A DNA stretch of 64,000 bases from Pseudomonas viridiflava (GCF_900582625.1 NZ_UTIQ01000327.1:310001-374000); one strand, 5' to 3'. Positions 51,676-60,500 are shown, numbered from the stretch's first letter. Numbers and translations are program-made. Notes: generated by a model not told the origin, from the letters alone.

Positions 51676-53241
51676 TTATTTGTTGAAGCGCTCGGCCAGG
51701 CTGTGCAGGTATTCAGCCATGTGTTCGAGGTCCTGGCTGATGACCACGCCTTCCTGCGCCTGCCCGGCACTGCGGTCGGAAAGCTGGGCGATGCGGGTGA
51801 TTTGTTGGCTGATGTCTTCGGCCACGTGGCTTTGCTGCTCGGAAGCGGTCGCCATCTGCTGACTCATGCCGGTGATGCGCGTCACCGCCTGGCTGATGCC
51901 ATCCAACGCCTGCTGAACGGCTTCCACGCTGTGCACGCTTTCGCGGGAAATCTCTTCGCCTTTGCTGGCGGTGGTTACGGCGCGGTCGGCACCACTGCGC
52001 AGCGACGCGATGATGGCGTGAATCTGCTCGGTGGATTCACGCGTGCGTGAGGCCAGCGAACGCACCTCGTCTGCTACCACGGCAAAACCGCGCCCCTGCT
52101 CCCCGGCCCGCGCTGCTTCGATTGCAGCGTTCAGGGCCAGTAAGTTGGTTTGCTCGGCAATGGAGGTGATCACGTCGGCGACGCTGCCAATCGATTGTGT
52201 CGAGTCGGCGAGGTCCTTCACCGCCTGGCCGATTTCGGTAACGGCATCCGCCATGTGCTTCATGGCGCCCAGACTGTCGTTGGCCAGACCGCGTCCCTGC
52301 TGCGCCAACTGATCCGCTTCCTGCGCGGCATTGGCGGTGCTGGCGACGTTGTGCGCCACTTCCTGAATGGTGGCGGCCATCTGGTTGATGGCGGTGGCCG
52401 ACTGATCGGTTTCGCTGCGTTGCTGCTCGATCAGTTCGGCGTTGGAGTTCGATAACTTGGACGACTCCGCCGCGCGCAGTTTTACGCTGATGCCGGCGTC
52501 TTCCAGGCGCGTGAGTGCGGTTTGCAGACGCGCCTCTTCGCTGATCATCGCCAGATCGAGCAAGCCCTGCGGGCCGGGGTTGTCGGAATAGGTCAGCGCC
52601 ACCAGCTCGCTAGTGAAGGCTTTTGGGTGATCCGCCAGGGTATTGCGCACATCCTGCCGTTTGCTGATAACCAGCCAGAGCGCCAGCAGCGCCATGACCA
52701 CCATGGCCAATACGGTTTTCGCCCAGCCTTTAAGCCACAGATCCCCGCCAAGAATAATCAGCGTGGCCAGAATCACCGGCCAGGAATTCACAATGTCCTG
52801 CGTCCAGTAGGCCAGGGCCGGCACCGGGCTCTTGCCGGCGCGCAGGCGGGCGTAAAGTTTGTCTGCCCGCGCGACCTGCTCGCGGGTCGGCAACGAGCGC
52901 ACTGACTCGTAACCGGCGATCTGGCCGTTCTCATACACCGGCGTGACGTAGGCGCTGACCCAATAGAAATCGCCATTTTTGGAGCGATTCTTCACCAGTC
53001 CCATCCACGGCTTGCCCTGCTTGATCACGTCCCACATGTGGCCGAACACCGCCGGCGGCATATCGGGGTGGCGCACCAGATTGTGTGGCTGGCCGATCAG
53101 CTCTTCCCGGGTAAAACCGCTGAGCTCGACGAACGCGTCGTTGCAGTAGGTGATTTTGCTGTGCAAATCCGTCGTGGAAATCAGGCGCTCATGCTCGGAA
53201 AAGGTTCTTTCGCGCTGAGTAACAGGCAGGTTCTGGCGCAT
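51676..53241 (-). CDS. aer: Aer-type methyl-accepting chemotaxis receptor with N-terminal PAS domain
   Basis: A 521-aa receptor. The N-terminal PAS domain (ITYCNDAFVELSGFTREELIG, PHNLVRHPDMPPAVF) probably binds FAD as in Aer. Two close hydrophobic segments follow (WPVILATLIILGGDLWL, TVLAMVVMALLALWLVI), with no periplasmic sensor, then the signalling domain with the hairpin tip EQTNLLALNAAIEAARAGEQ. The length equals pseudomonad Aer. The ATG at 53241 starts the conserved MRQNLPVTQRERTF. Aer directs energy taxis; the redox ligand here is inferred. Confidence 0.87.
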   Translation of the reverse strand: MRQNLPVTQRERTFSEHERLISTTDLHSKITYCNDAFVELSGFTREELIGQPHNLVRHPDMPPAVFGHMWDVIKQGKPWMGLVKNRSKNGDFYWVSAYVTPVYENGQIAGYESVRSLPTREQVARADKLYARLRAGKSPVPALAYWTQDIVNSWPVILATLIILGGDLWLKGWAKTVLAMVVMALLALWLVISKRQDVRNTLADHPKAFTSELVALTYSDNPGPQGLLDLAMISEEARLQTALTRLEDAGISVKLRAAESSKLSNSNAELIEQQRSETDQSATAINQMAATIQEVAHNVASTANAAQEADQLAQQGRGLANDSLGAMKHMADAVTEIGQAVKDLADSTQSIGSVADVITSIAEQTNLLALNAAIEAARAGEQGRGFAVVADEVRSLASRTRESTEQIHAIIASLRSGADRAVTTASKGEEISRESVHSVEAVQQALDGISQAVTRITGMSQQMATASEQQSHVAEDISQQITRIAQLSDRSAGQAQEGVVISQDLEHMAEYLHSLAERFNK

Positions 53242-53336
53242 CGCGTTCATCCTTGTGGTGACGAGCATATAAACCCCTATGCCCATAAGGATTTAGGTGT
53301 AGCACAGCAATGGCTAGACGCCAGCAACGGCGGTAC

Positions 53337-54278
53337 TTATAGCGCAGCTTTGGGTAGCGCAGCGGCGGGTAGCGCAGCGGCTGGGCGCGGTTGGCTGAGC
53401 TGGGTTTTCAGTAAATCGCGAAAGGTTTGCAACAACGGCTCGCGCGAACGCCCACGGCGGTAGGTCAGGGAAAACGGCGCCTGGTAACCAAACGTGGTGG
53501 GCAGCAGCGGACGCAGGCGTTTCTGGTCGACCCAGGCTTGCGCATAGTGCTCGGGCAGGTAGCCGATGTAGGCGCCCGACAGCACCAGAATCAGCTGCGC
53601 CTCCATACTTTCCACCGTCGCCGCGCTGTGCTTGAAACCGTGGCGCGCCAGCTCCGCCTGGCTCCAATAACTGCGCCCGACCATGCGCTGCTGAGTGATC
53701 AACTCTGGCGGAATGCGCCGCTCGCCGAACAGCGGATGGCGGTCACTGCAATACAGCCAGTGCTGCTCGCGGTACAGCGCCTGATAGAGCAAGCCGTTCA
53801 TGCGCGTGGAAAAGGAACCAATGGCCAGGTCGAGGCGGTTTTCCAACACGCCGAGCTGAAGTTCGTATGGGCTGAGCACCGACAGGTGCAAATGCACGGC
53901 CGGGTGTTCTTCGCTGTAAGTGCCGATGACCTCGGCGAATGGCAACGCGCGGTCGCTGACGGTGGAGTCGATCACCCCCAGATTGAGCGTGCCCCGCAGC
54001 TCGCCCTTGAGCGCGGCGGCGTAGCGCTCGAAGCCTTCCATCTCGCCGAGCAGGCGCAGGGTTTCCTGGAAGAACAGTTCGCCTTTGCTGGTCAGACTGA
54101 ACCCACCGCGACCGCGATGGCACAGGCTCAGGCCCAATTGGCCTTCGAGTTGGCTCATATAGGTGCTGATGGCCGAGGTGGAGAGATTGAGCTCCTGCTG
54201 CGCGGCGGCGAAGCCTTGATGGCGGACCACGCTGACGAAGATGCGCAGGAGTTTTAGGTCGGGAAGGACTTGGCTCAA
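53337..54278 (-). CDS. gbuR: LysR family regulator, probable GbuR
   Basis: A 313-aa regulator. The HTH is LLRIFVSVVRHQGFAAAQQELN with STSAISTYMSQLEGQLG, followed by a LysR effector domain. In P. aeruginosa gbuR lies divergent from gbuA and is required for its induction by 4-guanidinobutyrate; the same arrangement is seen here. I chose the TTG at 54278 (GGAG 6 nt upstream), giving SQVLPDLKLLRIF; a second TTG lies four codons up. The last residues PAAALPAAALPKAAL come from a 15-bp tandem repeat. It is on the same strand as the aer-like gene, upstream of it. Confidence 0.82.
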   Translation of the reverse strand: MSQVLPDLKLLRIFVSVVRHQGFAAAQQELNLSTSAISTYMSQLEGQLGLSLCHRGRGGFSLTSKGELFFQETLRLLGEMEGFERYAAALKGELRGTLNLGVIDSTVSDRALPFAEVIGTYSEEHPAVHLHLSVLSPYELQLGVLENRLDLAIGSFSTRMNGLLYQALYREQHWLYCSDRHPLFGERRIPPELITQQRMVGRSYWSQAELARHGFKHSAATVESMEAQLILVLSGAYIGYLPEHYAQAWVDQKRLRPLLPTTFGYQAPFSLTYRRGRSREPLLQTFRDLLKTQLSQPRPAAALPAAALPKAAL

Positions 54279-54310
54279 AACAAACTCCAAACAAACTCAA
54301 ATGCTCTGCT

Positions 54311-54670
54311 CCCCTCTCCCGCCTGCGGGAGAGGGGCCGGGGGTGAGGGCCGGGGCAAACACCGTTGTCTGCCGCCTCCCCTCACCCCAGCCCTCTCCCC
54401 GGAGGGGCGAGGGGGCAAAATTATGCCAGCTTGTCTCCCCTCGCCCGCTTGCGGGAAAGGGGCCGGGGGTGAGGGCCGGGGCAAACACCGTTGTCTGCCG
54501 CCTCCCCTCACCCCAGCCCTCTCCCCGGAGGGGCGAGGGGGCAAAATTATGCCAGCTTGTCTCCCCTCGCCCGCCTGCGGGAGAGGGGCTGGGGGTGAGG
54601 GCCGGGGCCAACACCGATGTCTGCCGCTACCCCTCACCCCAACCCTCTCCCCGAAGGGGCGAGGGGGCCA
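54311..54670. repeat. Three tandem copies of a 126-bp unit of the CCCTCACCCC family
   Basis: Units begin at 54311, 54437 and 54563, exactly 126 bp apart. The last is shortened to about 108 bp. Each holds an inverted pair (CCCTCACCCCAGCCCTCTCC and its complement) joined by short unique spacers. Units 1 and 2 are nearly identical. Because 126 is divisible by three, long spurious reading frames run through. Confidence 0.9.
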
Positions 54671-54706
54671 GATGTACGTCGGGGCTGACCCAGTCTACCC
54701 ACCCCA

Positions 54707-54734
54707 ACTTAGTTTAGAAATCTCTGAACTAAGT
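54707..54734. promoter_or_regulatory. Inverted repeat upstream of gbuA, candidate GbuR operator
   Basis: ACTTAGTTTAGA and TCTGAACTAAGT are 12-bp inverted arms with one mismatch, around an AATC centre, 85 bp before the gbuA start. The outer 8 bp (ACTTAGTT/AACTAAGT) match perfectly. Size and place fit a LysR-type recognition site. Confidence 0.55.
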
Positions 54735-54819
54735 ATTTGCCTACACCGGATTTTTCTCCCGCCTACGCCTTGCGCAGAATCCGCCCACTATTAAAAACAT
54801 AAGATCGTGAGGCCACCCC

Positions 54820-55779
54820 GTGGAAAAGACGCTTCATCAACCCCTGGGCGGTAACGAAATGCCGCGTTTCGGCGGCATCGCCACCATGATGCGCTTGCCG
54901 CATATCCAAACCGACGCCGAACTCAACGCCCTGGACGCCGCCTTCGTCGGCGTTCCGCTGGACATCGGCACCTCGCTGCGTTCCGGCACCCGCTTCGGCC
55001 CGCGCGAGATTCGCGCCGAATCCGTGATGATCCGCCCCTACAACATGGCCACCGGCGCCGCGCCGTTCGATTCGTTGAATGTGGCCGACATCGGCGACGT
55101 GGCGATCAACACGTTCAACCTGCTGGATGCCGTGCGCATCATCGAAGCCTCGTACGACAAAATTATCGGCCACGGCATTCTGCCGCTGACCCTGGGCGGC
55201 GATCACACCATCACCCTGCCGATTCTGCGGGCGCTGACCAAGAAGTACGGCAAGGTTGGCCTGGTGCACATCGATGCCCACGCCGATGTGAACGACCATA
55301 TGTTTGGCGAGAAAATCGCCCACGGCACCACCTTCCGCCGCGCCGTGGAAGAAGGCCTGCTGGACTGCGACCGTGTGGTGCAGATCGGTTTGCGCGCACA
55401 GGGTTACACCGCTGAAGACTTCAACTGGAGCCGCAAACAGGGCTTCCGTGTGGTGCAGGCCGAAGAGTGCTGGCACAAGTCACTGACGCCGCTAATGGCC
55501 GAAGTGCGCGAGAAAGTCGGCGGCGGCCCGGTGTACCTGAGTTTTGATATCGACGGCATCGACCCGGCCTGGGCGCCTGGCACCGGCACGCCGGAAATCG
55601 GCGGCTTGACCACTATTCAAGCCATCGAAATCATCCGCGGCTGCCAAGGGCTGGACCTGATTGGTTGTGACGTAGTTGAAGTGTCGCCACCCTACGACAC
55701 CACCGGCAACACCTCGCTGCTGGGCGCCAACCTGCTGTACGAAATGCTCTGCGTACTGCCGGGAGTCAGCCACAAATGA
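54820..55779 (+). CDS. gbuA: Guanidinobutyrase (4-guanidinobutyrate ureohydrolase)
   Basis: A 319-aa ureohydrolase that cleaves 4-guanidinobutyrate to 4-aminobutyrate and urea. Mn ligands are visible in LGGDHTI, HIDAHADVND and SFDIDGIDPAWAPG. The start EKTLHQPLGGNEMPRFGGIATM and the end LLYEMLCVLPGV match the GbuA subgroup as I remember it from P. aeruginosa, not agmatinase SpeB. The start is a GTG at 54820 with GTGAGG upstream. It is divergent from gbuR and overlaps the next gene by 4 bp. Guanidinopropionase is a less likely alternative. Confidence 0.88.
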   Translation: MEKTLHQPLGGNEMPRFGGIATMMRLPHIQTDAELNALDAAFVGVPLDIGTSLRSGTRFGPREIRAESVMIRPYNMATGAAPFDSLNVADIGDVAINTFNLLDAVRIIEASYDKIIGHGILPLTLGGDHTITLPILRALTKKYGKVGLVHIDAHADVNDHMFGEKIAHGTTFRRAVEEGLLDCDRVVQIGLRAQGYTAEDFNWSRKQGFRVVQAEECWHKSLTPLMAEVREKVGGGPVYLSFDIDGIDPAWAPGTGTPEIGGLTTIQAIEIIRGCQGLDLIGCDVVEVSPPYDTTGNTSLLGANLLYEMLCVLPGVSHK

Positions 55780-56174
55780 CCGTCGCGCTAAAAGAACAGC
55801 AAGTGCTCAACGCCGCCGAACGGCTTGTAGCCGCCTTCGCCCGAACCGACACCGCCGCCTATTTCGCCGCGTTCAGCGAAGACGCCAGTTTCGTGTTCCA
55901 CACCTGGCCCACGCCGTTGTTGAGTCGCGCAGCGTACGAAGCCGTGTGGGCCGACTGGCTGGCGGATGGCTTCGAGGTGCTGGAATGCACCTCTAGCAAA
56001 CCCTTCGTCAGCGTGCAGGGCGACGTGGCGATTTTCGTCCACGAGGTGCGCACGCAATTGCGCGTAGCCGGCAGCGAAAGCACCAGTTACGAGCGCGAGA
56101 CCATTGTATTTCGTGAGGTAGAAGCGGGCCGCTGGTTGGCCTGCCATGAGCATTTGTCGGCTGTACCGCAGTAA
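55776..56174 (+). CDS. NTF2-like (SnoaL/DUF4440-type) protein
   Basis: A 132-aa cytosolic protein of the nuclear transport factor 2 fold: an N-terminal helix (LNAAERLVAAFARTDTAAYFAAF), then DASFVFHTWPTPLLSR, and a curved sheet ending ETIVFREVEAGRWLACHEHLS. The terminal HxH fits the DUF4440/SnoaL-like group. It is translationally coupled to gbuA (ATGA overlap), and a gene in the same position follows gbuA in P. aeruginosa. It may bind or process a small guanidino compound; this is a guess from context. Confidence 0.8.
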   Translation: MTVALKEQQVLNAAERLVAAFARTDTAAYFAAFSEDASFVFHTWPTPLLSRAAYEAVWADWLADGFEVLECTSSKPFVSVQGDVAIFVHEVRTQLRVAGSESTSYERETIVFREVEAGRWLACHEHLSAVPQ

Positions 56175-56247
56175 CGCGTAACCACGCGAAACCATAAAAA
56201 ATAGAAGCCGGGCGCAGACGCTTAGTGCGTCTTTGCGGGGAGAAAAA

Positions 56248-57759
56248 ATGAATAACAACAACCCAAAAACACTGACAACCATCGAAACCTTCGGCGTCGA
56301 ACAGATCCCGGACAGCGAGCGCAGCGCCAAACCGCTGGACCTGTTCCGTATGATTTTCGGCGGCGCCAACACCTTCGCCACCGCCGTGCTCGGCAGTTTC
56401 CCGGTGCTGTTTGGCCTGTCGTTTCAGGCCGGCGTGTGGGCTATTTTGCTGGGCGTGCTGGTGGGCTCGGTGATCCTCGCGCCCATGGGCTTGTTCGGCG
56501 CGCTGAATGGCACCAATAACGCCGTGTCGTCGGGCGCGCACTTTGGCGTGCACGGGCGCATCGTCGGCTCGTTTCTGTCGCTGCTGACAGCCATCGCGTT
56601 CTTTTCGCTGTCGGTCTGGAGCTCGGGCGACGCGTTGATCGGCGGCGCAAAACGCCTGATCGGCCTGCCGGAAACCGACCTGACCCTGGGCCTGGCGTAC
56701 GGCCTGTTTGCCCTCCTCGTTCTCACCGTGTGCATCTACGGCTTCCGCTTTTTGTTGTGGGTAAACAAGGTGGCGGTATGGAGCGCCAGCGTGCTGTTTC
56801 TGCTGGGCATCTTTGCTTTTTCCAGCACCTTCGACAGCGCCTACGCCGGCAGCGTGAACATGGGTACCGAAGGCTTCTGGGCGGCCTTTATCGGCGCGGC
56901 GCTGGTGGCCATGAGTAACCCGATTTCGTTTGGCGCTTTCCTTGGCGACTGGGCCCGCTACATCCCCAAACAAACCTCGAAAGGCCGGATCATGCTGGCG
57001 GTGGTTTTCGCTCAGCTGGCTACCCTGATTCCATTCCTGTTTGGCCTGGCGACCGCGACCATCGTGGCGGTGAAGGCACCGGAGTACATCACCGCGAACA
57101 ACTATGTCGGCGGCTTGCTGGCGGTATGCCCGACCTGGTTCTTCCTGCCGGTGTGCCTGATTGCGGTGATTGGCGGTATGTCCACCGGCACCACTTCGCT
57201 GTATGGCACCGGGCTGGATATGTCGAGCGTGTTCCCGCGCGTGCTGTCGCGGGTCAAGGCGACGCTGCTGATTGGCGTGCTGTCCATTGCCTTTATCTTC
57301 ATCGGCCGCTTCGCCGCCAACCTGGTGCAGAGCGTGTCGACCTTCGCCGTGCTGATCATTACCTGCACCACGCCGTGGATGGTGATCATGATTCTCGGCC
57401 TGGTGATTCGTCGTGGCGTTTACCACGCCGATGACCTGCAAGTGTTCACCCGTGGGCAAAAAGGTGGCAGCTATTGGTTCACCCACGGCTGGAACTGGCG
57501 CGGCATGGGCGCCTGGGTGCCAAGCGCGTTGATCGGTTTGTGCTTCGTCAATCTGCCGGGGCAGTTCGTCGGGCCGCTTGGCAATCTGGCCAATGGCATC
57601 GACGTCAGCTTGCCGGTGACGCTGGGCTTGGCGGCGGTGTTGTATCTGGTGCTGCTGGTTCTGTTCCCGGAACCGGCTGAGGTGTACGGGCCACAAGGGC
57701 CGCGCTGGATGCCGCTGCCAAAGAAGGCTGAAATGAAAGGCAACGCGGAAATCGCGTAG
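56248..57759 (+). CDS. NCS1 family (cytosine/purine-type) permease
   Basis: A 503-aa inner-membrane transporter with about twelve hydrophobic segments. It has the NCS1 entry GGANTFATAVLGSFPVLFG, LGALNG-like LFGALNGTNNAVSSGAHFG, and the family segment SFGAFLGDWARYIP. NCS1 proteins import nucleobases, allantoin and related compounds with H+ or Na+. Placement between gbuA and the aruI-like gene suggests a guanidino or related nitrogen compound. ATG at 56248 with GGGGAG upstream; an ATG at 56233 is an alternative. Confidence 0.87.
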   Translation: MNNNNPKTLTTIETFGVEQIPDSERSAKPLDLFRMIFGGANTFATAVLGSFPVLFGLSFQAGVWAILLGVLVGSVILAPMGLFGALNGTNNAVSSGAHFGVHGRIVGSFLSLLTAIAFFSLSVWSSGDALIGGAKRLIGLPETDLTLGLAYGLFALLVLTVCIYGFRFLLWVNKVAVWSASVLFLLGIFAFSSTFDSAYAGSVNMGTEGFWAAFIGAALVAMSNPISFGAFLGDWARYIPKQTSKGRIMLAVVFAQLATLIPFLFGLATATIVAVKAPEYITANNYVGGLLAVCPTWFFLPVCLIAVIGGMSTGTTSLYGTGLDMSSVFPRVLSRVKATLLIGVLSIAFIFIGRFAANLVQSVSTFAVLIITCTTPWMVIMILGLVIRRGVYHADDLQVFTRGQKGGSYWFTHGWNWRGMGAWVPSALIGLCFVNLPGQFVGPLGNLANGIDVSLPVTLGLAAVLYLVLLVLFPEPAEVYGPQGPRWMPLPKKAEMKGNAEIA

Positions 57760-57990
57760 ATCACAAACCCGTCCCCCGTCATTCCCCCCGTAGGAGGAAA
57801 TCCAGGTGCACCTATTCATGGGCAATTCTGGATTCCCGCTTTCGCGGGAATGACGGTGCAAGGATGAGATGGAAGTAGCTCCACCCGCTCCAAACGCTTT
57901 TGCATAACAACAAACGGCTCTACAGGCCCTCGCTGGCCTGATTCTTGAACTGCCAATAACAGATGCACTTAGCCTTTTAAGGAGTCACCC
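57760..57990. other. Intergenic region before the ABC transporter genes
   Basis: The left part holds a TTCTGGATTCCCGC-type inverted pair. The right part carries AACAACAA (57906-57913), a perfect Hfq/Crc-type motif but 77 nt from the next start, and an AAGGAG site for that gene. Confidence 0.5.
57778..57855. repeat. Inverted repeat pair of the TTCTGGATTCCCGC family
   Basis: The right arm AATTCTGGATTCCCGCTTTC and GCGGGAATGACGG are intact. The left arm GTCATTCCCCCCGTAGGAGG is degenerate. Confidence 0.7.
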
Positions 57991-58806
57991 ATGCGCACTC
58001 GTTCCATTGCCCTTCTCGGCCTGCTGGCCGCTGCCCTGAGCGCCACGCTGCACGCGGCCGACAGCAAACCTTCGTTTGTCAGCGGCGGCAGCTTCAATGT
58101 CTGCTCCGACCCCACCTTCCCGCCGCTGGAGTTCTTTGAGAAAACCGGCGACCGCGAGCCCAGCGGTTTCGATGCCGACCTGATCCGCGCCATGGCGAAA
58201 ACCTGGGGCGTGCCGGCGCGCTTTATCGTGACCGAGTTCACCGGCTTGCTGCCGGGCCTGGAATCCAAACGCTGCGACGTGGTCATCAGCGGTGCGTTGA
58301 TCACGCCGGAGCGCACGCAAAAGCTCAATGCAGTGCCGTATCTGTCCAGCGCCACCATCGTGTTTGGCAGCGGCAAGGGCGACCTCACCCTGAGCAAGCT
58401 GGAAGACCTCTCCGGCAAAGTGGTGGCCGTGCAATCGGGCACGCGTTACGTGGCAATCATGGAAAAGCTCAACACTGAACTCAAAGCCGCCGGCAAACCG
58501 GCCGCCACGATTCAGACCTACCCCAAGGGCAGCGACGTGGCCCAGCAAGTGCTGGTCGGCCGCGCCAGCGCCGGGTTGTCGCAAGACACCGAACTGGCCT
58601 ACCGCGAACTGCAAACGCCGGGGCAATTCAAGACGCTCTATACCTTCCCCGAGAAAGATGTATTCGGCGCGTACCTGGTGAAAGACGAAGCCAACACCAA
58701 AGCCGTGGCGGCGGCGATCAAGTCGCTGAAAGACGACGGCACGCTGAAAGCGCTCAGCGAGAAATGGAAGCTGGATCCGGTGAATGTGGAAGGTGCGGGG
58801 GAGTAA
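57991..58806 (+). CDS. Polar amino acid-type ABC transporter, periplasmic binding protein
   Basis: A 271-aa SBP family 3 protein. The signal peptide is RTRSIALLGLLAAALSATLHA. The mature part has FNVCSDPTFPPLEFFEKTG, GFDADLIRAMAKTWGV, and CDVVISGALITPERTQ, where the conserved Arg normally contacts the amino acid carboxylate. An AAGGAG box lies 7 nt upstream of the ATG. It is the first gene of an ABC transporter set (permease and ATPase follow). In this cluster arginine, 2-ketoarginine or 4-guanidinobutyrate are plausible ligands; not shown by sequence. Confidence 0.87.
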   Translation: MRTRSIALLGLLAAALSATLHAADSKPSFVSGGSFNVCSDPTFPPLEFFEKTGDREPSGFDADLIRAMAKTWGVPARFIVTEFTGLLPGLESKRCDVVISGALITPERTQKLNAVPYLSSATIVFGSGKGDLTLSKLEDLSGKVVAVQSGTRYVAIMEKLNTELKAAGKPAATIQTYPKGSDVAQQVLVGRASAGLSQDTELAYRELQTPGQFKTLYTFPEKDVFGAYLVKDEANTKAVAAAIKSLKDDGTLKALSEKWKLDPVNVEGAGE

Positions 58807-58829
58807 GTTCAACTATTTGCGGCGCCCAC

Positions 58830-58942
58830 TCCCCTCACCCCCGCCCTCTCCCCGGAGGGGCGAGGGAGCCAATCGCGGTTCGCTGCGATAACACCGTTTA
58901 GCTCCCCTCGCCCGTTTACGGGAGAGGGGCTGGGGGTGAGGG
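58830..58942. repeat. G/C-rich inverted repeat pair (CCCTCACCCC family)
   Basis: CCCCTCACCCCCGCCCTCTC at the left and GGGAGAGGGGCTGGGGGTGA at the right, with AT-richer spacer sequence between. It separates the binding-protein gene from its permease gene. Confidence 0.82.
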
Positions 58943-59015
58943 CTGGGCCCACCACCGTTGGCGGCTGATCAACGAAACCGCCGCGTTTTCCCACCGCCTC
59001 AAAGGGGATACCCCC

Positions 59016-59756
59016 ATGCAATTCGACGTCGCCGTCTTCTGGGACGCGCTGTTTTCCTACCCCTTCTTCAAGGGCGCGTGCATCACCTTGCTGCTCGCAC
59101 TGCTCGCCCATTCGGTCGGCATCGCCCTGTCCATTCCCGCCGCGCTGGCGCTGGATGGCCCGCCCAATCCGCTGCGTATGCTGCTGCGCGCTGTGCTCAG
59201 TGTGTTTCGCGGCGCGCCGACGCTGTTGCAGTTGCTGTTCGTGTGGAACGCGCTGCCGCAGTTTTTCCCGATTTTCCGCGAGACCTGGTTCACCCCGTTC
59301 TTCGCCGCCTGGATCGCCCTGAGCCTGAATGAAATGGCTTACCAGGCCGAAATTAACCGCGCCGCCTTGAAGGCGCTGGACAAAGGTCAGCACGCCGCCG
59401 GCCACGCGCTGGGCTTGTCGGGCTGGCAGATTTTCCGCTACGTCACGCTGCCGCAAGCGGCACGCATCGCCATTCCGCCGACGGCAAACGAGTTCATCAC
59501 GTTGCTGAAAATCACCTCGCTGGCCTCGGTGATTTCCCTGCAAGAGTTGATGGCCGTGACCTCGCAAACCGTGTCCACCACCTTTCAGTTTTCCGAGTAC
59601 TACGCGGTGGCGTTGGTCTACTACCTCGTCATGGTTTACACCCTGACCTGGCTGCAAGGCCGCCTGGAGCGGCGTTTGTCGTGGGATCAGGTCAGCCCCG
59701 CCGCGAAGAACGTCGGCCTGGTGCAACGCACCCTTGCGCGTATGCGCCGCATCTGA
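59016..59756 (+). CDS. Polar amino acid-type ABC transporter permease
   Basis: A 246-aa HisM/GlnP-type permease with about five membrane helices. It has FRGAPTLLQLLFVWNALP, the EAA loop EINRAALKALDKGQHAAGHA with LGLSGWQIFRYVTLPQA, and the C-terminal YYLVMVYTLTWLQGRLERRL. Only one permease gene is present, so it probably forms a homodimer. It starts 210 bp after the binding-protein gene, across a repeat, and ends 9 bp before the ATPase gene. Confidence 0.88.
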   Translation: MQFDVAVFWDALFSYPFFKGACITLLLALLAHSVGIALSIPAALALDGPPNPLRMLLRAVLSVFRGAPTLLQLLFVWNALPQFFPIFRETWFTPFFAAWIALSLNEMAYQAEINRAALKALDKGQHAAGHALGLSGWQIFRYVTLPQAARIAIPPTANEFITLLKITSLASVISLQELMAVTSQTVSTTFQFSEYYAVALVYYLVMVYTLTWLQGRLERRLSWDQVSPAAKNVGLVQRTLARMRRI

Positions 59757-59765
59757 GGAATTCCT

Positions 59766-60500
59766 ATGACCACCGAAATTATTCGGCTAGAGAACGTCGG
59801 CAAGCGCTACGACGATTTTCACGTGTTGCAGGGCATCAACCTGTCCGTGCGCCAGGGCGAGAAAATCGTGATTTGCGGGCCATCAGGTTCGGGCAAGTCG
59901 ACGCTGATTCGCTGCATCAACCGCCTTTCGCCCCACGACACCGGCACCATCACCGTGGAAAACCAGGACGTGGCCAGCAAACAAGGCAGCGCCAATGTGC
60001 GCCGCGAAGTGGGCATGGTGTTTCAGAACTTCAACCTGTTCCCCCATCTGACCGTGCTGGAAAACTGCACCCTGGCGCCGATGAAAGTGCGCGGCATTGC
60101 GCGTGCCCAGGCCGAGGAACAAGCGCTGCGTTACCTCAACCGCGTGCACATCGGCAGCCAGGCGCAGAAGAAGCCCGGCCAACTGTCTGGCGGCCAACAG
60201 CAACGCGTGGCCATTGCCCGGGCGCTGTGCATGAACCCGAAGGTGATGCTGTTCGACGAGCCCACTTCGGCGCTCGACCCGGAAATGGTCGGCGAGGTGC
60301 TGGACGTGATGACCGAGCTGGCGCTTGAAGGCATGACCATGTTGTGCGTGACCCACGAGATGGGTTTTGCCCGCAAGGTCGCCGACCGTGTGGTGTTTAT
60401 GGACGCCGGGCAAATCGTCGAAACCGGCGCGCCGACCGAATTTTTCGAGCAGCCCAAGCACCCGCGCCTGCAAGCCTTTCTGTCGCAGATCAGCCATTGA
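59766..60500 (+). CDS. Polar amino acid-type ABC transporter ATP-binding protein
   Basis: A 244-aa ATPase of the GlnQ/HisP type. Walker A is GPSGSGKSTLIRCIN, the Q-loop is VFQNFNLFPHLTVLEN, the signature is LSGGQQQRVAIARAL, Walker B is VMLFDEPTSALDPEMV, and the switch His is in CVTHEMGFA. A GAGGAA box precedes the ATG. It is followed after 37 bp by the aruI-like gene, which ties the transporter to that pathway. Confidence 0.93.
   Translation: MTTEIIRLENVGKRYDDFHVLQGINLSVRQGEKIVICGPSGSGKSTLIRCINRLSPHDTGTITVENQDVASKQGSANVRREVGMVFQNFNLFPHLTVLENCTLAPMKVRGIARAQAEEQALRYLNRVHIGSQAQKKPGQLSGGQQQRVAIARALCMNPKVMLFDEPTSALDPEMVGEVLDVMTELALEGMTMLCVTHEMGFARKVADRVVFMDAGQIVETGAPTEFFEQPKHPRLQAFLSQISH

Noticed and set aside
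51676..53241. BdlA (biofilm dispersion receptor), which neighbours gbuR in P. aeruginosa
   Set aside because: BdlA has two PAS domains and no membrane segments. This protein has one PAS domain, a membrane hairpin and Aer length.
54311..54670. CRISPR array between gbuR and gbuA
   Set aside because: The repeated unit is 126 bp with nearly identical spacers and internal palindromes. There are no 28-37 bp repeats with unique spacers and no cas genes.
54241..54794. Repetitive proline/glycine-rich frames through the 126-bp repeats
   Set aside because: They exist only because the repeat length is a multiple of three and the sequence is G/C-rich. No ribosome binding site or homologous family of real proteins is recognised.
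57906..57913. AACAACAA as Hfq/Crc site for the binding-protein gene
   Set aside because: It is a perfect motif but 77 nt from the start codon, too far for direct block of translation unless a processed leader brings it close.
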